Source: Chroococcopsis sp964623815 (GTDB lineage: Bacteria > Cyanobacteriota > Cyanobacteriia > Cyanobacteriales > Microcystaceae). From it: a stretch of DNA of 64,000 bases. Made by a program: the position numbers and the translations under genes. Under the pieces are notes generated by a model. The model was not told where the DNA came from and made no database searches. It was given only the letters and a program-made list of their open reading frames with translations. Below, in pieces: positions 42,148 to 49,238 of this stretch. How positions within the stretch are numbered: the first letter of the stretch is position 1; every line of letters starts with the position of its first letter. The DNA lies in NCBI GenBank assembly GCA_964623815.1, contig CAZUVR010000019.1, positions 1-64,000 on the forward strand, written 5' to 3'.

Positions 42148-43611
42148 ATGCAGAATAGCCACCTTCGATCTGAAAATTCTATGAAGCATCTGCCGCGATG
42201 GTTATCTGATATTCGCGCCCCTCATGGTTTTCCGGGGGTGAGCTATTCTCGCCGTCACCTCTTACGTTTATCTATCCTTTTATATAGCGATATTCTCGCT
42301 TTAATCTGTAGTTGGCTACTGGCTCGTTATCTCAATAAATTCTATTCCCCCATACCTTCGGCTTTAGTGTGGTGGGAATGGTTCGGATTGCCTAGTCTGT
42401 TCTGGATTTTCGTGGCGGTGACATTATTGTGTTTTGGCTTGAATGGTTTATACAGTCTCTCAAAACAAAGTCAGAATTATATTAAATCCGCCAAGATTAT
42501 GAGCTTACTTTACTTAGGTTTTTTAGTAGTAGGCTATTTTTACGATCCTAAATTAGACCCGCCCCGATCGTTGTTTTTTACTTCCTGGTTCGCTAGTGTT
42601 TTTTTAGTGGTGATATTCCGTTTATTCGCCAGTTTGCTCATCGGTCAAATACCTTCATCAAAAAGAAGAATAAAAGTATTCATCATCGCTTCCGCCTCGA
42701 AAATATCTAAGCTCGGTCAAATTTTAGAACAACGGCATCATTATCAAGTAGTCGGAGCCGCTCTATCGGCTACCGCTAACACCGCTCCCACCTTGCAGGC
42801 GATTTTAAATTCGGGGGCGATGGAAGTGTTGGCTGAAGATATTCCTAATACTAATCTAGCATCGGGTTTGTATTGGAGTCTGCGGCGATCGGGTATCCCC
42901 TTACGTCTCCTTCCTTCGAGCCGCGAAATCCTCTACCGTCGAGGTATTCCCGAGATAGTAGCTGGATTACCTACCTTAAGAGTGCAAACTCCTCTATTTG
43001 TCGGTTGGGATTATGAGGTAAAACGGCTCATCGATATTTTAGGGGCTTTCTTCGGCTTAATATTACTGTCGCCTTTGTTTTTGAGCGTCTGTTTTCTGAT
43101 TAAACTTTCTTCCCCCGGCCCGGTATTTTTTCGTCAGGAGAGGGTTGGTTTACACGGTAAAGTTTTTCAAATGTGGAAGTTCCGCACGATGGTGGTTAAC
43201 GCTCCCCAATTACAAGCTGATTTAGAATCACAAAATGACAGTAAGGATGGAGTTTTATTTAAGCTCAAAAACGATCCGAGAATTATTAAATATGGTCACT
43301 TTCTCCGCAAAACTAGTATCGATGAGTTGCCCCAACTTTTTAACGTTTTAGTGGGCGAGATGAGTTTGGTGGGGCCGCGTCCCCTACCTTTGAGAGATGT
43401 GGAGAAGTTTGACCCTTGGCATCATATGCGTCATCAAGTTCTACCAGGTATTACGGGACTCTGGCAGGTGTCGGGACGTTCTGATATAGATGATTTTGAC
43501 GATGCCGCCCGTTTGGATCTATATTACATCGATAATTGGTCTTTAAATTTAGATCTCGATATTCTGGTGGAAACCCTGCGAATCGTTCTTTTCGGTAAAG
43601 GGGCTTATTAA
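42148..43611 (+). CDS. Undecaprenyl-phosphate sugar-1-phosphate transferase
   Basis: 487-residue polyprenyl glycosylphosphotransferase that loads the first sugar of an exopolysaccharide or O-antigen onto undecaprenyl phosphate. About four or five N-terminal membrane helices lie between residues 35 and 165. A CoA-binding-like Rossmann domain follows (about 175-270). A further helix and the bacterial sugar-transferase domain make up residues 285-487, with SSPGPVFFRQERVGLHGKVFQMWKFRTM, LRKTSIDELPQLFNVL, SLVGPRPLP and LPGITGLWQVSGRSD. It belongs to the WcaJ/EpsE-type group. The dTDP-rhamnose operon lies 5 kb away, a likely shared polysaccharide pathway. An alternative ATG lies at 42181. Confidence 0.88.
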   Translation: MQNSHLRSENSMKHLPRWLSDIRAPHGFPGVSYSRRHLLRLSILLYSDILALICSWLLARYLNKFYSPIPSALVWWEWFGLPSLFWIFVAVTLLCFGLNGLYSLSKQSQNYIKSAKIMSLLYLGFLVVGYFYDPKLDPPRSLFFTSWFASVFLVVIFRLFASLLIGQIPSSKRRIKVFIIASASKISKLGQILEQRHHYQVVGAALSATANTAPTLQAILNSGAMEVLAEDIPNTNLASGLYWSLRRSGIPLRLLPSSREILYRRGIPEIVAGLPTLRVQTPLFVGWDYEVKRLIDILGAFFGLILLSPLFLSVCFLIKLSSPGPVFFRQERVGLHGKVFQMWKFRTMVVNAPQLQADLESQNDSKDGVLFKLKNDPRIIKYGHFLRKTSIDELPQLFNVLVGEMSLVGPRPLPLRDVEKFDPWHHMRHQVLPGITGLWQVSGRSDIDDFDDAARLDLYYIDNWSLNLDLDILVETLRIVLFGKGAY

Positions 43612-43935
43612 TTTAGTACCTATAATCTGGGTATTTTTACTCTAAATTTAATTTCTTATTGTTTTCATATAATTGGATATTTTTTGTATATGTTTGGATG
43701 ATTGATAATGTAAATAAATCTAGTTTGATTTACTTAAGATTTGGGTTTATTCCCAGCAAGTCTCTAGGTTAAACCTCTTCTGGCATCCAATAAGGAAGAG
43801 TTATAGGTATATATTTCATAAAAAAGACAAAATTGTGATAAGAATTAGTGCTAAATATTAAAATTAATACAAACTTAATCATAATGGTATTACAATACTG
43901 AAGTTGTTGATATTAATGGTAGGTGAAAATTTAAT
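43612..43935. other. AT-rich intergenic stretch
   Basis: 324 bp without a gene, very AT-rich toward its right end. A possible promoter TTGTGA-17 bp-TATTAA near 43834-43862 points to the small membrane-protein gene downstream. No repeat, RNA fold or transposon end was noticed. Confidence 0.4.
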
Positions 43936-44226
43936 TTGAATACCTTATTACATACCTATTCAGAGGACAACAGCCTTGAACAGGTTAAAATCGATTCCAG
44001 ACTCAAAAAGGTCAGCTCGAAATCTGTGTGTATGTGCCGGAATTATTTGTTGGCAGTGCTAGGCGTAATTTTTGGAAGTTCGGTTATCGCCGATATTTAC
44101 CATAATCCCGCTACGCAGGCTCAGCAGGATAAGATAAAGGGATATGCCTCCTATGCGGCAGTTGCCTTGATCTCTCGTAACTGTCCGGTGTGTTTGATTC
44201 CCAACGGAGAGGTACAGAGAAGATAG
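43936..44226 (+). CDS. Small hypothetical membrane protein
   Basis: 96-residue protein from a TTG at 43936; a shorter version beginning at MCRNYLL (residue 33) is also possible. It has one hydrophobic segment (YLLAVLGVIFGSSVIADI) and a C-terminal part with VCMC and ISRNCPVCLIPN, i.e. two short Cys-x-Cys/Cys-x2-Cys pairs. I recognise no family. No clear ribosome-binding site stands before the TTG. Its stop codon lies 1 bp from that of the convergent ABC ATPase gene. It might be a spurious reading frame, though its hydrophobic pattern looks real. Confidence 0.4.
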   Translation: MNTLLHTYSEDNSLEQVKIDSRLKKVSSKSVCMCRNYLLAVLGVIFGSSVIADIYHNPATQAQQDKIKGYASYAAVALISRNCPVCLIPNGEVQRR

Positions 44227-44227
44227 A

Positions 44228-45187
44228 TTAGAAAGCTTGTTTGTGACCCAAGTTGAGGAATATACTTTCTAGGTCTTCCCCGACGCTATGAAATTCGCTT
44301 ACTGGTATCCCCCCTAAGATAAGCGATCGCAATAAACCACTGCTCTCCTCTACAGTACCGGAGAACTGAACTTTAAGTCCGTTTTTGTCGGGTAAAGGTT
44401 CCCATTCCTCTACAGATGAAAATTGTTTTAATTTACTTTCTAAATCCGCCACATCCCCTAGAGTGGTGATGAGGAGATATTGACGGGCGAGGCGTTGATA
44501 TAAATCCTGTAAAGAACTACTTTCTACCAAACAACCTAACTCCATAATGCCTACCGAGGTACAGAGTTGGGCTAAATCGCTGAGGACGTGAGAAGAAATG
44601 AGTACAGTCATGCCAGCAGATTGTAACACCCCTATGATCTCACGAAATTGGTGGCGGGCGATCGGATCTAATCCCGATACAGGTTCGTCCAATAGCAAAA
44701 CGATAGGCTCGTGGATGATAGTGCGGGCTAAACTGAGACGTTGTTTCATCCCTCGGGATAGGGTGGCGATTAAGCTATTACGTTTACTGGTTAATTGCAC
44801 CAACTCCAGTACTTCCGAGACGCGCCGCCTTCTGTGACTCGAGTGTAAACCGTAAAGACGGGCGAAATAATCGAGATAGTCTTGAACGGTTAAATCATCA
44901 TACATGGGAAAATCATCCGGGAGATAACCGAGACGTTGCTTTAAACGAAGATTGCTGTCATCCCGGAGTAGTCTCTCGCCGTGAATGTAGATTTCTCCTG
45001 TAGTCGGCTCCTCTGCCGCCGCGAGCATTTTAATCAGGGTAGTCTTACCCGCGCCGTTGGGGCCGATTAACCCGTATACCTCTCCCGGATATACTTGTAA
45101 TTCTACCGAGTTCACCGCTAGATAGCGATCGAACTGCTTACTCAAGCCATAGGTGGCTATGGCTGGATTTTGACTCATCGCTTTCAT
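44228..45187 (-). CDS. ABC transporter ATP-binding protein
   Basis: 319-residue ATPase of the CcmA/ABC-2 type. Walker A is GPNGAGKTTLIK, the signature LSRGMKQRLSLAR, and Walker B VLLLDEPVSGLDP. The C-terminal ~80 residues (after SSLQDLYQRLARQYLLI) are the regulatory DUF4162-like extension seen in multidrug/ABC-2 export ATPases. The permease is not next to it in the window, so its substrate is unknown. The gene diverges from the alpha/beta hydrolase (67-bp gap). Its N-terminus MKAMSQNPAIATYGLSKQFDR shows a possible second start at the ATG three codons later. Confidence 0.9.
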   Translation of the reverse strand: MKAMSQNPAIATYGLSKQFDRYLAVNSVELQVYPGEVYGLIGPNGAGKTTLIKMLAAAEEPTTGEIYIHGERLLRDDSNLRLKQRLGYLPDDFPMYDDLTVQDYLDYFARLYGLHSSHRRRRVSEVLELVQLTSKRNSLIATLSRGMKQRLSLARTIIHEPIVLLLDEPVSGLDPIARHQFREIIGVLQSAGMTVLISSHVLSDLAQLCTSVGIMELGCLVESSSLQDLYQRLARQYLLITTLGDVADLESKLKQFSSVEEWEPLPDKNGLKVQFSGTVEESSGLLRSLILGGIPVSEFHSVGEDLESIFLNLGHKQAF

Positions 45188-45253
45188 ATTCTCTGACCGA
45201 TCCGGAGACTTTTTTTTAGTCTAGACTAGGAAGAGAGAGACGACAAAAACCCC

Positions 45254-46102
45254 ATGACTACCTTTGCAGCCAAAACGATCAACGTTCGCGGTGTAGACCA
45301 CTATTATGAATGGATAGGTGAATCTCCATCCTCATCGAACAAACCGGTAATGGTATTCATACACGGTTGGGGGGGTTCAGCCCGCTACTGGCAGGATACA
45401 GCAGTGGCTCTGAGCGATCGATTTAACTGTTTACTATACGATATGAGAGGTTTCGGACGTTCCAAGCTACCCCCATCCCCTACAGAATTAAGCTACGAAT
45501 TAGAAGATTACGCCGAAGACTTGGCCCACTTTTTAGATATTTTAAAATTAGATAAAATTTATCTTCACGCCCATTCTATGGGGGCATCCGTCGGCGCTTT
45601 TTTTCTGACCATGTATCCTGAGAGAGTACACAAAGCCATACTCACTTGTAACGGGATTTTTGAATACGATGAGAAAGCTTTTAACGCCTTTCACAAATTC
45701 GGTAAATATGTCGTGCAGTTCCGTTATCGTTGGTTTTTAAGCGTACCCTGGTCAGATAGGCTATTTATGGCTCGGTTTTTGCACCGCCCGATCGCCTCGA
45801 AGCAAAGGCGTATGTTCCTTGAGGATTTTATCTTGGCTGACTATTCAGCCGCTTTAGGCACTATTTACACATCGGTAAGTAAAAAGGCTGTGGAAGTCAT
45901 GCCCCAAAAATTCGCATCTATTAGCGTTCCTACTCTGCTCATCTCGGGAGAGAAAGATATTATCATTCCGGCTAAAATGGGTAAACAAGCCGCCGAACTA
46001 AACCCCTCAATAGAATATGTGGAAATGGCTAAAACCGCTCACTTTCCGATGCTAGAAGATCCGGAGAGCTATTTAAAAATAGTTGGGGATTTTTTATCTT
46101 AA
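45254..46102 (+). CDS. Alpha/beta-hydrolase fold protein
   Basis: 282-residue protein with the alpha/beta-hydrolase signature. The oxyanion-loop HGWGGSARYW precedes the nucleophile Ser108 in HAHSMGASVG; LISGEKDIIIPAKMG is the Asp region and AKTAHFPMLEDPE carries the His. No signal peptide or lid domain points to a substrate. Families of this size include epoxide hydrolases, esterases and haloperoxidase-like enzymes. It diverges from the ABC ATPase gene and is followed by the FkbM gene 227 bp away. Its substrate is unknown. Confidence 0.85.
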   Translation: MTTFAAKTINVRGVDHYYEWIGESPSSSNKPVMVFIHGWGGSARYWQDTAVALSDRFNCLLYDMRGFGRSKLPPSPTELSYELEDYAEDLAHFLDILKLDKIYLHAHSMGASVGAFFLTMYPERVHKAILTCNGIFEYDEKAFNAFHKFGKYVVQFRYRWFLSVPWSDRLFMARFLHRPIASKQRRMFLEDFILADYSAALGTIYTSVSKKAVEVMPQKFASISVPTLLISGEKDIIIPAKMGKQAAELNPSIEYVEMAKTAHFPMLEDPESYLKIVGDFLS

Positions 46103-46234
46103 CGGTCCCGCCGGCTGGGCGTAATCGCGGAGTGGTAGACCGATAGGGGTACCATAAACGTACAAGTTTGCATAACCGAGGACATTAGTTGCCGCTTGTA
46201 GCTAAATTTATAAATGACTTGGAATTGCTGTATG

Positions 46235-46265
46235 ATTTTACCCGGAACTAGGTTCGGGATAAAAT
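46235..46265. terminator. Hairpin upstream of the FkbM gene
   Basis: ATTTTACCCG(G)AAC at 46235-46248 pairs with GTTCGGGATAAAAT at 46252-46265, a long stem with one bulge and A/T-rich base. It lies between the alpha/beta hydrolase and the promoter of the FkbM gene, and may end the hydrolase transcript or act as an operator just before the -35 box. Confidence 0.6.
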
Positions 46266-46269
46266 TCGC

Positions 46270-46298
46270 TTGTTAGGGTGACTGATTACGTTTATAAT
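46270..46298 (+). promoter_or_regulatory. Sigma70-type promoter of the FkbM methyltransferase gene
   Basis: TTGTTA (46270-46275), exactly 17 bp, TATAAT (46293-46298). The start of transcription would be near 46305 and the ATG at 46330, a short leader of about 25 nt. The hairpin at 46235-46265 abuts the -35 box. Confidence 0.7.
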
Positions 46299-46329
46299 TT
46301 AAAAAATTTAGGACCCGCTCTCCAAAAAT

Positions 46330-47151
46330 ATGAAACAGGCAATTCTTGCTACCCCTTTTGCGCAGATAATCATGGCAGTTCGCGATAAAACTAATATTAT
46401 GAAAGCCGCCATCGGCAAATCCGAAACTTTAGGAACTCTTATTAATGACGAACTATCTACTTTTTTAGTAACCAACTTATGCGATGCCAATAAAACTTTT
46501 ATAGATGTGGGTGCCCATATTGGTTCGATCATATCGGCAGTGCATAAACATAATAAAAGTATCAAAATTATCGCCGTAGAAGCTATCCCGGAGAAAGCTA
46601 AAAAACTACGGGAAACATTCCCCTACGCCCAGATACATCAATGCGCCGTCGGAGATCAAGAAGGGGAGGTGGAGTTTTACATAAATACGAGACAATCCGG
46701 GTTTAGCTCGCTGAAAAAAGTTAATAATAATGGCTCACAAGACTTTTCAGCTGAGATCAGAGTGCCGATCACCCTCCTGGATAAACTCGTCTCCGTCGAT
46801 AATATCGATGTAATCAAGATCGACGTGGAGGGTTTCGAGTTAGAAGTTTTATCCGGTAGTAAAAGAATTATCGATAACAACCGTCCGGTTATAATGTTTG
46901 AAAGTTCTATTGGTTCAGAAAGTGATTGGGTAAGCCGAAGAAAACAAATTTGGTCTTTATTAACCGAACATCAATATGAATTGTCCATACCTAATAGAGT
47001 GGCCCACGATTGTCCTAAATTAAGTTTAGACACGTTTATAGAATCTCATTATTACCCCAGGATAACGACTAACTATTTCGCCATACCGAGCGAAAGAAGA
47101 ATAGAAATTAGAGATAAAGCCAGAAAAATACAGAATATTAATGTTGGCTAA
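46330..47151 (+). CDS. FkbM-family SAM-dependent methyltransferase
   Basis: 273 residues. The SAM-binding core begins at FIDVGAHIGSIISAV (motif I), then KIIAVEAIPEKAKKLRE and VDNIDVIKIDVEGFELEVLSGS (the FkbM-type acidic-x-x-G motif). FkbM-type enzymes O-methylate sugars, fatty or amino-acid moieties in natural products and polysaccharides. Here the acceptor is unknown, but the neighbourhood includes a glycosylphosphotransferase 2.7 kb upstream. The gene is monocistronic, with its own promoter. Confidence 0.85.
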   Translation: MKQAILATPFAQIIMAVRDKTNIMKAAIGKSETLGTLINDELSTFLVTNLCDANKTFIDVGAHIGSIISAVHKHNKSIKIIAVEAIPEKAKKLRETFPYAQIHQCAVGDQEGEVEFYINTRQSGFSSLKKVNNNGSQDFSAEIRVPITLLDKLVSVDNIDVIKIDVEGFELEVLSGSKRIIDNNRPVIMFESSIGSESDWVSRRKQIWSLLTEHQYELSIPNRVAHDCPKLSLDTFIESHYYPRITTNYFAIPSERRIEIRDKARKIQNINVG

Positions 47152-47396
47152 TGGGATAACTTTAATCCCCCTCATAAATAATCACTACTATTTACCAGAC
47201 AGGTATAATGATAAATCAAACGAAAACTAGAGGGATAATTAATTATTAATTATTAAGTGGTAGAGGACGGGAAACGAGAAATCTAATTCCTAAGAATAAC
47301 CAATTTAATCGGTTAAAATATAAAATAATGTTAAAAATTTGAAGCTATGAGCTAATTTTTTGTAAAATCTTCAGTGTACAAATAGGAAAAGTAACT

Positions 47397-47729
47397 ATGG
47401 GTTGGTTAAAAAGAATCTTCGGAATGGAAAAACCCGCAAACGCAGTTCAAGCGGTTAAAGGTCAAAGCAACGACACCAGCATCCCCGCCGAGAGAGTGGG
47501 TTTAAACGGGGAGTACGATGATAGCGGATTGGCGAAAAGAGTCGTTCTCGCTTTCGACAACGAAGCCGACTTGGCCGACGAAGAAAGACTCTGGGTGGCT
47601 CAAACCGGTAGCACCGTGGTTTTAAAAGGTACCGTCTCGGATCAAGCTACCTTAAATAAGATGATCTCCGTCGCCAACGGTGTTAACGGTGCATCCAACG
47701 TGGATGCCAGTCAGGTGACGATCGGTTAA
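47397..47729 (+). CDS. Small BON-domain protein
   Basis: 110 residues. An N-terminal amphipathic segment (MGWLKRIFGMEKP) is followed by a polar linker and a BON-like domain. LVAFD.. DEERLWVAQTGSTVVLKGTVSDQATLNKMISVANGVNGASNVDASQV is the typical beta-alpha core of BON proteins, which bind phospholipids or stabilise envelopes. No signal peptide is visible; the protein may bind the membrane through its N-terminal amphipathic helix. The gene is flanked by AT-rich gaps and ends before a strong terminator. Function is not known. Confidence 0.77.
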   Translation: MGWLKRIFGMEKPANAVQAVKGQSNDTSIPAERVGLNGEYDDSGLAKRVVLAFDNEADLADEERLWVAQTGSTVVLKGTVSDQATLNKMISVANGVNGASNVDASQVTIG

Positions 47730-47753
47730 CTAAAAATAATTATTCTCCCTGTT

Positions 47754-47775
47754 TCCACGAACCCAGGTTCGTGGA
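47754..47775 (+). terminator. Strong Rho-independent terminator after the BON gene
   Basis: TCCACGAACC (47754-47763) and GGTTCGTGGA (47766-47775) are perfect complements around two bases; in practice 9 bp would pair around a 4-nt loop. A GATATGATTTTTAT tract follows. It starts about 25 bp after the stop codon of the BON gene. Confidence 0.85.
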
Positions 47776-47919
47776 GATATGATTTTTATCAGGCTACTCT
47801 GCAGGGCAAACTCATCTAAGTTTTGTTACGTCAAATTGAAAAAAGCCTGACAATATGTATTAAAGGGTCTAGAGCCTTTCTAGGCAAACAATTATATTAT
47901 ATGGAGAGAAAAACAAATC

Positions 47920-48130
47920 GGCTCTCTTGGACTTATGGTGTAAAACGTCTATTAAAATACTAAAGACAGAAAAACAAGGAATGGATTTTCATTTAGATAG
48001 ACTTTTAAATTTACCCACTTTAACGGTAAGACTGAGATATTTTTGTCATGTATTTTTTATCCAAAAATATACATCAATTACTCATATTTTATCTTTTCAG
48101 CCCGTTCATGATTTTAGACCATTCCAATAA
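47920..48130 (+). mobile_element. Possible remnant of an ISL3-family insertion sequence (left end)
   Basis: GGCTCTCTTGGACTTATGGT at 47920-47939 resembles the GGCTCT-type terminal repeat of ISL3-family elements. 40 bp later an ATG at 47981 begins MDFHLDRLLNLPTLTV, matching the start of cyanobacterial ISL3 transposases as I remember them. Similarity stops there; no catalytic residues or right-hand terminal repeat were found. The frame ends at 48128-48130. It would be a decayed fragment, inactive. Both clues are short, so the call is tentative. Confidence 0.4.
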
Positions 48131-48297
48131 ACTAGATTTAGATGTTACAAACCATTTCAGCCTCATCAAATGCTTTTGTAATTACAGCACACAGCGATTA
48201 GATGCTTTTACCCTGGGCTACTTTGCCGGCAAGCGAGGATTAGCTCGGCGGGTTCATTTAGACTAAATCCGTTTATAAAACCCTGCCTTACACGATC

Positions 48298-48337
48298 GGG
48301 AATAGGGAGTCAGTAATTAATTCGATTCCCTATTCCC
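48298..48337. repeat. Inverted repeat (11 bp arms) upstream of the SppA-type gene
   Basis: GGGAATAGGGA at 48298-48308 is the perfect complement of TCCCTATTCCC at 48327-48337, 18 bp apart. The units resemble the GGGAATTGGGA arms between pyrG and rfbB. It lies about 50 bp before the SppA start codon and may terminate upstream transcription or fold in the leader. Confidence 0.6.
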
Positions 48338-48386
48338 AGCGTAATATGAATAGACTAGAGAAAGGAAATAATTAGAACATCTTAAA

Positions 48387-49208
48387 ATGATCTGGCCATT
48401 CAAACCGAACACAAAGAAACAAATAGCGAGAATAGAGATCACGGGTGCTATCGGTGCAGATACCCGGAAACGAGTTTTAAAAGCGCTTAATACGGTTAAA
48501 GAGAAAAAATACCCCGCCCTACTCTTAAGAATCGATTCTCCTGGGGGTACGGTAGGAGACTCTCAGGAAATATACGAAGCCCTGAAACGATTACAAGAGA
48601 AAGTGAAAATCGTTGCCAGCTTCGGCAATATCTCCGCCTCCGGTGGTGTTTATATCGGTATGGGGGCGAATCATATCGTCGCCAATCCCGGCACAATTAC
48701 CGGTAGTATCGGAGTAATTCTCAGGGGCAATAATATCGAAAGACTATTAGATAAAATCGGGGTGTCTTTTAAAGTGATTAAATCGGGGCCCTATAAAGAT
48801 ATTCTATCCTTCGATCGTCAGTTAACGCCTGAAGAAGAGACAATCTTACAAGATTTGATCGACACCAGTTATAATCAGTTCGTCTCCACCGTAGCTGAGG
48901 GGCGCAAGTTATCGGTAGAAGCAGTGAAAAATTTCGCCGATGGCAGGATCTTCACCGGTCAACAGGCATTAGAATTAGGGGTGGTCGATCGATTGGGCAC
49001 AGAAGAAGATGCACGACGTTGGACAGCCGAATTAGTTGGATTAGACCCAGAAAAAACCCAGTGTCAAACGATAGAAGAACCTAAACCCTTCATTAATCGT
49101 ATCTTGGGCAACCGGAGTCAAGTGCCGCCCGAGTTAAAGAGTTCGATCGACTGGCTTGATTTTGAATTGAAAACCAACGGTCAACTCTTGTGGCTGTATC
49201 GCGGCTAA
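48387..49208 (+). CDS. sppA: Signal peptide peptidase SppA-type serine protease (S49)
   Basis: 273-residue protease of family S49, 36K type. ARIEITGAIGADTRKRVLKAL starts the domain; LLLRIDSPGGTVGDSQEIYEAL follows. Ser85 in ISASGGVYIG and Lys132 in FKVIKSGPYKDILS form the Ser/Lys dyad. GSIGVILRGNNIERLL and FADGRIFTGQQALELGVVD are family typical. There is no N-terminal membrane anchor (it begins MIWPFKPNTKKQ), so this is the short cytosolic or thylakoid-associated form. In cyanobacteria, SppA homologues are linked to high-light changes of the light-harvesting apparatus; that role is not shown here. Confidence 0.9.
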   Translation: MIWPFKPNTKKQIARIEITGAIGADTRKRVLKALNTVKEKKYPALLLRIDSPGGTVGDSQEIYEALKRLQEKVKIVASFGNISASGGVYIGMGANHIVANPGTITGSIGVILRGNNIERLLDKIGVSFKVIKSGPYKDILSFDRQLTPEEETILQDLIDTSYNQFVSTVAEGRKLSVEAVKNFADGRIFTGQQALELGVVDRLGTEEDARRWTAELVGLDPEKTQCQTIEEPKPFINRILGNRSQVPPELKSSIDWLDFELKTNGQLLWLYRG

Positions 49209-49238
49209 ACCTTTCGTCTTCCTCTTTTAAGAGGAAGA

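Larger units (their letters stand above)
47776..48386. other. Intergenic stretch with decayed mobile-element traces
   Basis: More than 600 bp between the BON terminator and the SppA gene. It contains the possible transposase N-terminus at 47920-48029 and a perfect 11-bp inverted repeat at 48298-48337. Short overlapping frames of 60-70 codons in it show no family similarity beyond the first 16 residues of the transposase-like segment. The other part shows no gene that I can support. Confidence 0.5.

Noticed and set aside
146..47890. Shared motif CCTTTCTAG near 146-174 and 47863-47890 as a dispersed mobile-element end
   Set aside because: Only about 20 of 27 bases match and no element boundaries or inverted repeats are visible at either site.
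48048..48266. Possible second small gene in the gap before sppA
   Set aside because: Seventy-odd codons, no family match, no clear ribosome-binding site and overlapping the end of the decayed transposase-like frame.
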